NCBI GenBank assembly: GCA_963782445.1
Contig: CAWAJM010000001.1
Coordinates: 62,001 to 126,000, forward strand
Source of the DNA: ZC4RG20 sp963782445
GTDB lineage: Bacteria; Pseudomonadota; Gammaproteobacteria; Steroidobacterales; Rariloculaceae
Direction: 5' to 3'
DNA length: 64,000 nucleotides
The notes beneath the pieces are model-generated. The model worked only from the letters and a program-made list of their open reading frames with translations. It ran no database searches and was not told the origin of the DNA. Shown one piece after another: positions 45,613-54,627 of the stretch (the first letter of the stretch is position 1; each line of letters opens with the position of its first letter). A program made the translations under genes and the position numbers.

Positions 45613-45642
45613 GCGGCCGCCGGACGCGCGCCCGGCGGCCGC
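45613..45642 (-). terminator. Hairpin downstream of the TonB receptor gene
   Basis: A perfect 11-bp stem (GCGGCCGCCGG / CCGGCGGCCGC) with an 8-nt loop lies about 10 bp past the receptor stop codon on the minus strand. It lacks a U-tract. Confidence 0.5.
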
Positions 45643-45650
45643 TTCGTGTC

Positions 45651-48600
45651 TCAGAAAGTCAGCCGCACGCCGGCGCGGAAGCGCCGGCCCAGCGTATCGA
45701 AGAACACGGGATTCGTCGGGTAGGAATTGCCGCCGGGCGCGATCGGCGGATCTTTGTCGAGCAGGTTTTCGACCGCCCAGAACACCTGCAGCTGGTTGCT
45801 CACATCCTGCGGACGAATGTCGTAGGACCCCGACCAGTTGAAGTACGTGCGGCTGGGCACGTTGTTGTCGGTCACGGAGTTCGGCAGCAGGTTCGTCGCC
45901 GCCCCCGGAGGGCTGTCGAAGTACAGCGCGTTGAGCTTGCCGGCGCCGATGTAGCGTGCCTCGAGCGTCGTCGTGAAGCGGGACCTCGCGTAGGTCGCGA
46001 ACACGGTGCCCTGCCAGTCCGGGGAGGTATTGAAGCCGCCGAAGGAAGCGACGGGACCGGTTTGGCCGTGGAAGTTCTGCGGCGGATTGCCGAGGCCCGT
46101 GTCGACGATCAGATCATAGAGATAGCTCGCGATGACGCGCAGGTTAAGGTTGTTGCCCTGGCCGAACGGAATATTGTACCGGCCCTCGAAGTCGATGCCG
46201 CGCGTCAGGAACGAGCCGATGTTGATCGAGCTCGTATCGACGGACTGGATGTCCGAGGTGCCGGCGCCCACGATCGAGTCGCAGGCGCGACTGCCCCCCG
46301 CATAGCAGGCGTCGACGAGCTGTTGAGCGCTGAGGCCGCCGAGGCCGCCGGCCGTGATCGCGTCGTTGATCTCGATCTGATACCAGTCGGCGGAGAACTG
46401 GAAGCGGTCGAACGTCAGGACCGTGCCGAAGCTCGAGGTGTCGGCTTTCTCGGGTTTGAGGTTCGGGTTGCCCCCGGTGATGCTCAAGTAAGACTCGGGT
46501 GCGTTGTTGTTCCACGGATTGTTGATGCCGGCCGGGAACGATCCGGGCACGCCGACGGTCGATACGCGCGGCAGAAACAGCTCGCGGAAGCCGGCGGCGC
46601 GCACATCGCGCGAGCGCGTGGCGCGGAAGCGCAGCCAACTCAGGGGATCGTAGACCACCGAGGCTTTCCACGTCGGGAAGTCGTGCCTCTGGGTCTCGCT
46701 GCCGGCCGCATCGCTCGTCGCCTCATTGCGCGTCTCGCGCAGAGCGAAGTCGGTCTGGAGCTTTTTCGTGATCGGCACGCCGACTTCGCCGTAGACCTCG
46801 GCCACGTTGATCTTCCCGCCCCGGTCGAGCCCCCATGTCAGGAAATAGTCGTTGTACCAGGGCTGGTTCGCGAGATCGTGAGTCGCCTCGTTGCGATCGC
46901 TGCGCAACTCCGCGCCGAACGCGCCGGAGATGGGGCCGGCCCCCCAGCCTTGGGCGAGGTCGGCGCGGAAGTTCCCGGCGAGGACGTTCCTGCCGGTAGT
47001 TGCCGTCCTCTTTGAGGGTTCGGAACGCGTAGTCGAGCGCTGCGGGATCGGCGTTTTGAACGCCGAAGAAATCGAGCGGCACGCAGCCCGCCGCGAGCGG
47101 GTTGTAGGCGGGGCCCGGCAGGGTTGCGCGGCAGACGATCGGGCTCGTGGGATCCGCGGGGTTCGAATGCACGGCGTCGAGCGCCCAGCCGAAGTAGTTG
47201 TAGGTCACGGGCCTGACCGCAGGCGGCAGCAGCCCGCCGACGACGTTGTGGAACAGTCGCTGCTGGTAATTGCTGCGGCCGTGCTCGTAGTAGGCGTCGT
47301 AGCTCCACTTGTCCGTCAGATCGCCTTGGACCGACGTGACAAAGCGTACGACATCGGACTGCGTGGTATTGCGGGCAGAGAGGACGCCCGGCGCGAATAT
47401 GCGCGCGAAGATGCCCCCTGCGGGAAGCTGCGCCTGCTCGGTGGGCGTCAGATAGGCGTTATCCGGAGGGACGACGACGGCGATGGGCCCGAGCGCGCCG
47501 TTCGCCGGGTAATTCAACGTCTCGCTGTGCGCGTTCGCGAGCTCGAAGGACAGCTTCAGCGAGTCGCTGAGGTTGTAGTCCATGTGGCCGAGCACCGAGT
47601 AGCGCTTCGTGTCCGGCCGGATGTTCGAAAGGTCGTAGGCCAGCAGCGAGCCGTCGCCGCCAATGCGCGAGAAGGCGCCGCCGAACCGGCCCGGATCGTA
47701 GGGCGAGAGCTGCGTGCCGTCCGCGTTAAATGTGAGCGGGGTGCCGCCGAAGGGGGTAATGACGCCGTTTTCCGAGGTCGGCAGCTTGGCGTCGGGCGCG
47801 ACGACGTAGTTAGGCAGGCCGTTGCCGACGCCGGCCGGCGTGTTGAAGTCCGGATTCGTGCCGACGGCCCAGGACTGCTTGCACCAGTCGCGCGTCTTCG
47901 AGCAGGGGCCGATGGCTTCCTGATGCTGATACTCGCCGCCGATGATGAAATGGATTCGGTCGTCGTTGAAGCCCTTGCCGTAGGCGACGGAGACGTGGCG
48001 GTCGGCGCCGTCGCTCTGGCCCGTCTTACCGTAATCGAGCTGGGCTTTGAGGCCCTCGAGCTTCGTATCGAGAATGACGTTGACGACGCCCGCGATGGCG
48101 TCCGAGCCGTAGGCGGCCGAGGCGCCGCCGGTCACGACCTCGGTGCGTCCGACGAGCATCGACGGGATCAGCGAGAGATCGACGGCGCCGCCCTCGGTGT
48201 TCGGCACGACGCGCTTCGTGTCGACGAGCGTCAGCGTGCGCGTGCCGAAGAAGGGATTGAGTCCGCGCAGGTTCGCGAGCTGCGCGCCGACATTGAAGTT
48301 GCCGATGCCGACATTGGTCTGGGTGAAAAAGGCCGTGTTCTGCGGCATCTGCCGCAGCACGTCGCCGACGTTCACGATGCCGAGATTCTGGATTTGACTC
48401 GAATCCATGACCGACAGCGGCTGGGGCGACTCGAAGCCGCTGCGCCCGATGCGGGATCCGGTGACGGTGATTTCCTCGAGCTTTTGCGGGCCCTTGGAGG
48501 CTTGAGCGGGGGGCTGTGCCGCGGCCGCGCTAGGACCCTGTGCCTGCGACGGACTCTGCGACTGGCCCTGCGCCTGGGCGTTGGCCGTCCCGATTCCGCC

Positions 48601-48654
48601 GGCCACGAGAGCCAGTGCCGGGAACACGAAATTTGCACGTCTTGAATGTTTCAC
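45651..48654 (-). pseudogene. TonB-dependent outer-membrane receptor, broken by one extra base
   Basis: The intact product would be about 1000 residues from the GTG at 48654, after a run of G (GGGGGG). It has a signal peptide (FPALALVAGGIGTANAQA), a Gln/Ser-rich region, a plug domain starting LEEITVTGSRI with the GGASAAYGSDAIAGVVNVI signature, and a beta-barrel ending FRAGVRLTF. The barrel is split at about 46986: on the minus strand GAACGTC (plus-strand 46983-46989, GACGTTC) holds one extra base; removing it joins YRQDVLAGNFRADLAQGWG. Such receptors import siderophores, cobalamin, glycans or other nutrients; the ligand is not evident. It is divergent from a second receptor. Confidence 0.88.
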
Positions 48655-48797
48655 AACCCCCCCTTGCGGCGTTCGCCGCCCGAGTGAACGGGCCACATCC
48701 GTGTAGGCGCCGAGCCAAAGTTTCCAAGCAGGCCGCGACTTAGCGTCGCGAAGAAGGCACGTTGGCACTTTTATCTTCCGTAGGCAAGGGGTTAAGA

Positions 48798-48818
48798 AGT
48801 TGTGTTTCAACCACAACT
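48798..48818. repeat. Inverted repeat AGTTGTG / CACAACT, possible operator
   Basis: Seven-base arms separated by seven bases lie about 145 bp upstream of the left receptor start. The size and symmetry fit a repressor or activator site, or a small hairpin. No similar site was seen near the right receptor. Confidence 0.35.
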
Positions 48819-49043
48819 GAACAAGAATACAGGGGATCGGCACAGACCTGTCGCCGCTCGCGGAACTCGGGGGGTCGAGACGGGCGCATTCCCGGGGAAT
48901 CCAGGCCGCGCCGAATTCCGTGCCGGAGGGCGAGGCCCGACCGCGAGAGCCGCGGCGGCGCGCCAGGCGATGTAGATCGTGCGCAACATTGCGGTCGCAG
49001 GGCACAGATAGAATTGTTGCGATAGGGACAATAGAACGTTCGT

Positions 49044-49071
49044 TTGTACTGGAAAATTGCCACAATAGAAT
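49044..49071 (+). promoter_or_regulatory. Candidate sigma-70-type promoter for the right TonB receptor
   Basis: TTGTAC (49044-49049) and TAGAAT (49066-49071) are 16 bp apart; the -10 matches five of six consensus bases and the -35 four of six. It lies about 185 bp upstream of the gene start, leaving a long 5' leader that could be regulatory. A second TATAAC at 49071-49076 overlaps it. Confidence 0.35.
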
Positions 49072-49256
49072 ATAACAACTTGAAAACACTGCATCTGTAA
49101 AGGCAGGTCAGAGCTGGTTTGAGATGGAAAGATTGTGGCGCATTAGACAATTCGACTTGATAGGCCATCTGACTCGCTGTTAGATTCACGCAACATCGGT
49201 CCGTCAGATGGACATCGGAATTGGCCCAAGTAAGCGATTTAGGGGGTAAGCGGGTT

Positions 49257-52200
49257 ATGTTTCAGCAGTCATCGACTGTCCGGCCGCGCGTCTTGGCCGT
49301 GTCGATTGCGTCGATTCTCGGTTTCGCCGGCGCCTTTGCGATGCCGGCCCAGGCGCAGCAAGACAATTCGGCTGCCGCGCAAACGCCCAAGGGCAAACCG
49401 CTCGAAGAGATCACCGTCACGGGCTCGCGCATCCAGCGCCGTGACTATACGTCCAACAGCCCGCTCGTCACCGTCAATACGCAGCAGCTCGAGAGCCAGT
49501 CCGGCGTGAACATCGAGTCGTACCTGAACCAGCTGCCGAACTTCAATCCGGCGGCCGCGCCGACCACGACGAACGGCGACGTGCAGGTCACGCCCGTGAA
49601 CTCGGTCGGCATCGCCTCGATCTCGCTGCGCGGCTTCGGGCCCAACCGGAACCTGGTCCTCGTGGACGGCCATCGCCTCACGCCGGTCAATCCGCTCATG
49701 GTCACGGACGTGAACGGCATCCCCGCGGCGCTGATCAAGCGCGTCGAGGTCATGACGGGCGGCGCTTCGGCCGTTTACGGCGCGGACGCCGTGAGCGGGG
49801 TCACGAACTTCATTCTCAGGGACGACTTCCAAGGCGCGCAGTTCGATGCGCAGGACAGCGTCAGCGCGGCCGGGGACGGCCAGGAATCGAAGATCAGCGC
49901 GCTGCTCGGCACCGACTTCGCCGATGGCCGCGGCAACATCACGTTCGCCGCGGAGCACTATGACCGCAAGGCTGCACTGGAGAAGAACCGCGACTTCTAC
50001 GTGAACTCGTGGTCGGATCCGACGGTGGGGGGCGACCTTTTCGTCTTCGGCTACAACGGCTACAACACCGGCTTCAGCGTGCCGAACTCGAACGCGCTGA
50101 GTGCGGTCTTCGCGAATCGGCCCAAGGACAGCAGCGGCAACTATACGACGGGCGTGCTGCCGCTCGGCCCGGGCTTCGTTTCCGGGCTGCGGTTCAATGC
50201 CGACGGCACGATGTTCGATCTGGCCGGCAACAACATCAACAGCTACAAAGGGCCCGTCAACGGGCGCGAATACGCGCTGCAGAACGTATACGACAACACG
50301 GTCGCGCAGCCCGGCGTCGTCGTGCAGCAGTTGAAGTGGAACAACCAGCAGGCGCTCGTGAGCTCCCCGCAGGAGCGGTACTCAGCATTCGCCTCCGGCA
50401 CTTACGATTTCAGCGACCATCTGACCTTCTTCTCGCGGCTCATGTGGGCGCAGAACCAGACGCGCACGCTGCTGCTGCCGACCAACGCGAGCTTCGGCTG
50501 GGAGGCGGACGTTCCTTACAACCCGACGACCGACAGCCCCGTCGATCCGTCGCTCGACTATACGGATCCGACGGTGCTCTCCAACGTGCTCGCAAACCCG
50601 TCGGCCTATGCCAACCCGAATTTCATCGGCCACGGGCTGGCGGGTGCACAGCACCCCGTGCCGACGCAGTTGGCCGTGCTGCTGAACAGCCGTAGCCCGG
50701 CGAACACCTACTGCCTGCAGGGCGGGGCCGGCTGCGGCGCGCCGTTCAGCGGCTCGACGGCCACGACGAACCCGACGCTGGTCGGTCAACCGGTGCCCGG
50801 CACGGGCCGCCTGGGTCCGTGGATCGCGGAGACCTTCCCGACGAAGAGCTTCCCCCAGCGCTCGACCGTCGACACGAATACAGTGTGGCAGCTCGAAAGC
50901 GGCCTGCGCTTCAGGCTCGGCGATACCTGGAACGGCGAGTTCTACGTCTCGCACGGCGAGTCCACGAGCTACAACCTCGCTTACGGCGACAACTCGCTCT
51001 CGCGGTGGCGCGGGCTCGTGACGCAGCCCGACTACGGCTACAACGCGACGGTGCAGGGCAACTCGGACGGTGCGGCGCCCGGCTTCGGCACGGTGCCGGT
51101 CCATTGCACGAGCGGCTTCTACGACACCCTGTTCCACGGCGATGCCGTGCCGAGCTCGGACTGCCAGTACGCCGTGGAGGCGACGCTGCAGTCCCGCACG
51201 CAGAATCAGCAGGACATCGTCGAGCTCAATGCGAACGGCACGCTCGCGACCATGAAGGCCGGCGACCTCGGCGCGGCCGCGGGTATGCAGTACCGGAAGA
51301 ACTCGGCGCAGTTCTATCCGGACATCCTGCAGTCGACGGCTTCGTTCGCGGACCAGGTCATCGGCGTCTACCCGACGGCGTACATGGATGCGTCCATGGA
51401 TGTCATGGACTACTACGGAGAGCTGCTCGTCCCGGTCGTCAAGAGGTTCGATCTCGAGCTCGGCGCACGCTACTCGAAGTACCAGTACTCGGACAGCGAG
51501 TGGACGTATAAGGCGCTCGCCAACGTCAAAGCCAATTCCTGGCTGCGCTTCCGCGGCGGCTACAACCGCGCGACGCGCGCGCCGAACCTCGGCGAGATGT
51601 TCCTGAACCAGCAGGAGATCTTCACGATCGGCGGCGCCAACTTCGGCGATCCCTGCGGCCTGCGCTCCAACGCGCCCTACGGCGCGGGCGGCGCTGCGCC
51701 CGACCCGGTCCAGACCTATGCCGGCGAGCCGCCGGATCATCTCGCGAGCGGCCAGACGGCGGCGGGCGCCAACAGCACCTATCTGATCTGTCAGGCGCAG
51801 ATGGGCGCGACGGGCGCGGCGACGTACTACAGCCAGGACGCGACGGGCAGCTCGGGCTCGCTGTACAACTGGGTGCTGCAGAAAGGCAATCCGAATCTCC
51901 AGTCGGAGAAGGCCGATACCTGGACGCTCGGCGCCGTTATCCAGTCGCCGTTCCACAGCGCGGGCCTGGCCGGCCTGCAGGCCTCGATCGACTGGTGGAA
52001 GATCAATCTCAACGACGCGATCCAGCAGTACTCGATCGACTATGCGCGTTACCTGTGCTATGGCACGGTCACGGTGGCGAATGCGCAGGAGGCGGCGGCC
52101 CAGGCCGCGACGCCGGCCTGCCAGAACGTGTCGCGCAACAAGGGCACGGGCGGTGCGCAGACGATCCTGCTTGCCTACGCCAACCAGGCCTCGATCGCTA

Positions 52201-52889
52201 CGTCCGGCATCGACCTGGCCGTAAATTGGTCCGCGCAGTTCTCCGACCTCGGCTTCGACCGCTTGCCGGGCGGGCTCGGCATCAGCCTGAAGGGCACGTG
52301 GCTCGACTACTACAAGACGAAGCAGTCGCCGGCGAGCTTCGACGTGGAGACAGACTGGAAGGGTTCGCTGGGTCCGACGCTTTCGGGCACGAACGCGGGC
52401 GCTTATTCGTACCGGCTGTTCACGACCTTCAGCTACTTGCTCAATAACAAGAGCATCAGCCTGCGCTGGCGGCACCTGCCCTCGGTCTGGAGTGCCGCGT
52501 ATGCCGCGCAACAGGCCGTCATCGCCAACAACGAGCGGGTTGCGAACGGCGGGGCCGGCGTGATTCTCGACTACACGCCTTCCACGGCCGTCAAGACGGG
52601 CAGCTACGACATCTTCGATTTGTCCTTCAATTGGGACTTGAGCCAGAAGATCTCGATCCGGGGCGGCATCAACAATCTGCTCGATACGAGCCCGGCGATC
52701 ACGGGGGCCTCGGCGGGCTATCCGTATCCGACGGACCTGACGGCCGTATGCGGTGCTCAGCAGGAGGCGACGGGCTGTCAGGACCCGACCTCGTACAGCC
52801 TGGCCAACGACGGTGCGGGTTCGACGAATCCCGGCTACTACGACACACTTGGGCGCCGGCTCTTCGTCGGCATGAAGATCAGCTTCTGA
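49257..52889 (+). CDS. TonB-dependent outer-membrane receptor
   Basis: 1210 residues from the ATG at 49257, preceded by AGGGGG. It has a signal peptide (VSIASILGFAGAFAMPAQAQQ), a plug domain beginning LEEITVTGSRIQRRDYTSNSP with RGFGPNRNLVLVDGHR and GGASAVYGADAVSGVTNFI, and a large barrel ending LGRRLFVGMKISF. The barrel has Cys pairs in extracellular-loop-like parts (NTYCLQGGAGCGAPFSG, GFYDTLFHGDAVPSSDCQ). At 1210 residues it is longer than most receptors (about 700-900), as in oligosaccharide or oligopeptide receptors of the Xanthomonas/Caulobacter type. The ligand is unknown. Two hairpins follow the gene. Confidence 0.95.
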   Translation: MFQQSSTVRPRVLAVSIASILGFAGAFAMPAQAQQDNSAAAQTPKGKPLEEITVTGSRIQRRDYTSNSPLVTVNTQQLESQSGVNIESYLNQLPNFNPAAAPTTTNGDVQVTPVNSVGIASISLRGFGPNRNLVLVDGHRLTPVNPLMVTDVNGIPAALIKRVEVMTGGASAVYGADAVSGVTNFILRDDFQGAQFDAQDSVSAAGDGQESKISALLGTDFADGRGNITFAAEHYDRKAALEKNRDFYVNSWSDPTVGGDLFVFGYNGYNTGFSVPNSNALSAVFANRPKDSSGNYTTGVLPLGPGFVSGLRFNADGTMFDLAGNNINSYKGPVNGREYALQNVYDNTVAQPGVVVQQLKWNNQQALVSSPQERYSAFASGTYDFSDHLTFFSRLMWAQNQTRTLLLPTNASFGWEADVPYNPTTDSPVDPSLDYTDPTVLSNVLANPSAYANPNFIGHGLAGAQHPVPTQLAVLLNSRSPANTYCLQGGAGCGAPFSGSTATTNPTLVGQPVPGTGRLGPWIAETFPTKSFPQRSTVDTNTVWQLESGLRFRLGDTWNGEFYVSHGESTSYNLAYGDNSLSRWRGLVTQPDYGYNATVQGNSDGAAPGFGTVPVHCTSGFYDTLFHGDAVPSSDCQYAVEATLQSRTQNQQDIVELNANGTLATMKAGDLGAAAGMQYRKNSAQFYPDILQSTASFADQVIGVYPTAYMDASMDVMDYYGELLVPVVKRFDLELGARYSKYQYSDSEWTYKALANVKANSWLRFRGGYNRATRAPNLGEMFLNQQEIFTIGGANFGDPCGLRSNAPYGAGGAAPDPVQTYAGEPPDHLASGQTAAGANSTYLICQAQMGATGAATYYSQDATGSSGSLYNWVLQKGNPNLQSEKADTWTLGAVIQSPFHSAGLAGLQASIDWWKINLNDAIQQYSIDYARYLCYGTVTVANAQEAAAQAATPACQNVSRNKGTGGAQTILLAYANQASIATSGIDLAVNWSAQFSDLGFDRLPGGLGISLKGTWLDYYKTKQSPASFDVETDWKGSLGPTLSGTNAGAYSYRLFTTFSYLLNNKSISLRWRHLPSVWSAAYAAQQAVIANNERVANGGAGVILDYTPSTAVKTGSYDIFDLSFNWDLSQKISIRGGINNLLDTSPAITGASAGYPYPTDLTAVCGAQQEATGCQDPTSYSLANDGAGSTNPGYYDTLGRRLFVGMKISF

Positions 52890-52905
52890 TCGCCGCGCAG
52901 CCCCC

Positions 52906-52965
52906 AGCCGGACGGCCCGCCGTCCGGCTGCTTGCCGCCCGGCCAGCGCGAGTTGGCCGGGCGGC
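52906..52965 (+). terminator. Two tandem hairpins after the TonB receptor
   Basis: The first stem is 10 bp (AGCCGGACGG / CCGTCCGGCT, loop CCCG, 52906-52929); the second is 12 bp (GCCGCCCGGCCA / TGGCCGGGCGGC, loop of 8, 52934-52965), followed by GCTTCTCGATT with few Ts. They separate convergent genes and are the strongest hairpins in the window. Confidence 0.65.
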
Positions 52966-53024
52966 GCTTCTCGATTAGCATGGCGATCTACTCATCGCGG
53001 AATGCGTCGCCCTCGGTAGCCGCG

Positions 53025-53816
53025 CTATCGAGCGCTCGGCGACGCGACGGCGGCGCCGAGGACCCTGCGGCTCGCGGCATCCTGAAGGAAGGCGACGACC
53101 TCGACGGCGTCGAGCTTCCAAGCTGCCGCCGCAGGCACCGCCCGCGTGAACGAGCGTTGCCCGGGCCCGGGCTCGATACGAGCGATCGTCTCGAGGCGGC
53201 GTACGACGGCGGGATCGTCGAGGGTGCGTCCTGCGTTCTCGCCGCGCTCGACGGCCGTCGAGAGCCCGTCCTCGATGACGGCCACGAGCACGTCGGCAGG
53301 CGCGTCGAGCAGGGGCGACTCGGGGATATCGACCTGTACCGCCAGCCCCGCGTCGGTATGCCGTGCCTGCAGGCGGATCGGGGCCTTGGGCGCGCGGGCC
53401 GCGCGACCGATGGCGCGGCGCAGGGCGGTGCCGTCGCTGCCGACGGCCTCGATCGCGCCGTCGACGACGGCCTGCGGCGTGTAGATCGCGCTGTTCCGAA
53501 ATACATCCGCGCGGTAGCGGACTTGCCGATCCGAGAATCGGCTCGAGGAGAAACGATCGCGCCAGCCGAGGTCATTCCAGTAGTCGACGTGCTCGCCGAG
53601 CCCGATGACGCGCACGCCGGGAATGGACTGCGCGGCGACGAGCGATTTCAGCAGCTCATCGGCCGGCGGACAGCTCGAGCAGCCCTCGGACGTGAACAGC
53701 TCGACGAGGACCGGCTTGGCGGCCGCCGGGCGGGCGGCGGGATCGGCTGCGGCGCCGAGCACGGGCAGCGCGAGCGCGGCGCCGGCGAGGGCCGTGGTCA
53801 GACTGCGGACTTTCAT
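53025..53816 (-). CDS. DUF1223 family thioredoxin-fold exported protein
   Basis: 263 residues from the ATG at 53816, preceded by GGAGGA. A signal peptide (TTALAGAALALPVLGAAA) is followed by VLVELFTSEGCSSCPPADELL, in which CSSC lies at the thioredoxin-like active-site position, then GLGEHVDYWNDLGWRDRFSSSRFSDRQVRY and YTPQAVVDG, hallmarks of DUF1223. The function is unknown; a periplasmic redox or metal role is likely. It lies 48 bp downstream of the PNPOx-like gene, same strand. Confidence 0.88.
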   Translation of the reverse strand: MKVRSLTTALAGAALALPVLGAAADPAARPAAAKPVLVELFTSEGCSSCPPADELLKSLVAAQSIPGVRVIGLGEHVDYWNDLGWRDRFSSSRFSDRQVRYRADVFRNSAIYTPQAVVDGAIEAVGSDGTALRRAIGRAARAPKAPIRLQARHTDAGLAVQVDIPESPLLDAPADVLVAVIEDGLSTAVERGENAGRTLDDPAVVRRLETIARIEPGPGQRSFTRAVPAAAAWKLDAVEVVAFLQDAASRRVLGAAVASPSAR

Positions 53817-53864
53817 GGTCCATCCTCCGCGTCGAGGCACGCTTGCCATGCTAGGGGCAGACGC

Positions 53865-54329
53865 CTAGCGCCGCATTCGCAGCACTGCGCCTCCGAAAAA
53901 GCCCTCGACCGTGTCCAAGTCGATGATCAGCGGCACCCCTTTGCGCTCCTTGTCGAGGCTCTGCTCGATCTCGGGCGAGTGCTCGTAGACGTGCCGGCGG
54001 ACCGCTTCGCTGTTATCGACGCGCGCGCGCCCGCGAAACGACATAAAGCCGCGCTCGTCCGGGTTCAGGTTGCCGTAGATCAGGGAGACGGCCGGCCTCG
54101 TCTGGACGGCCTTGAGGATGCCGCTCTCCGGATTGCGTACCCAGATCGCGAGCTGGTTGTCGCTGTAGGCCTGGGTACTGCCCCGAAAGGACAGCGCGGG
54201 CTCGCCGGCATCGTTGACGTAGGCGACGGTGATCGGCCGCCGCGCGGCCGCGGCCGTGTCCACGGCCCGCTTCATGTCCGGCGTCAGCGCAAGCTCGGTC
54301 AGCACGGGCGGTTGTTGTTGTGCGGTCAT
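53865..54329 (-). CDS. Pyridoxamine 5'-phosphate oxidase-like flavin-binding protein
   Basis: 154 residues; the ATG follows GGAGGAGGAGACG. The split-barrel fold is suggested by ARRPITVAYVNDAGEPALSFRGSTQAYSDNQLAIWVRNPESGILKAVQTRPAVSLIYGN and FMSFRGRARVDN. Members bind FMN, F420 or haem and reduce small molecules. It is in one unit with the DUF1223 gene. The exact cofactor is not evident. Confidence 0.82.
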   Translation of the reverse strand: MTAQQQPPVLTELALTPDMKRAVDTAAAARRPITVAYVNDAGEPALSFRGSTQAYSDNQLAIWVRNPESGILKAVQTRPAVSLIYGNLNPDERGFMSFRGRARVDNSEAVRRHVYEHSPEIEQSLDKERKGVPLIIDLDTVEGFFGGAVLRMRR

Positions 54330-54627
54330 ATCGTCTCCTCCTCCCGGAGCCGCTCAGTCTAGCAGTTTCCGCCGTTTCGCCGGTCATTTCGTGGCGCCGC
54401 CGCGGGGCCAGCGGCGCGCAGTTCGGCACGCGGGCAGAGGTCTCTGCTCGCCGCGCGGGCAGCCGCTGCCGCAGGGGGCAAGGCATTGCGGCTTAGGCGC
54501 CGAGTTTTTCGCCGCGGGAGATGCACTTATGCGGGAACATCGTATATCCTGCGGCCGTTTTGTGCTTAAAGCATCGCGGAGATGCCGAGCCCAGGTTTAT
54601 GTAGTGAATTCCGCCAGGCCTGACTTA
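54330..54627. other. 298-bp intergenic region between divergent genes
   Basis: The region separates the minus-strand PNPOx gene from the ceramide operon. It contains AT-richer patches (TTTTTCGCC, CATCGTATATCC, TTTTGTGCTTAAAGC) that may hold the operon promoter, but no pair of boxes stands out. No gene or RNA was recognised. Confidence 0.5.

Larger units (their letters stand above)
48655..49256. promoter_or_regulatory. 602-bp AT-richer region between the two divergent TonB receptor genes
   Basis: The stretch between the two receptors is visibly richer in A and T than the rest of the window, especially 49010-49200. It must carry the promoters for both genes and probably the operators that set their expression. 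It contains the inverted repeat and the candidate promoter listed separately. Frames in it, including an N-terminal extension of the left receptor, have no support. Confidence 0.6.

Noticed and set aside
45613..45642. Hairpin as a possible small RNA
   Set aside because: It lies at a typical terminator position after the receptor gene and has no promoter signal.
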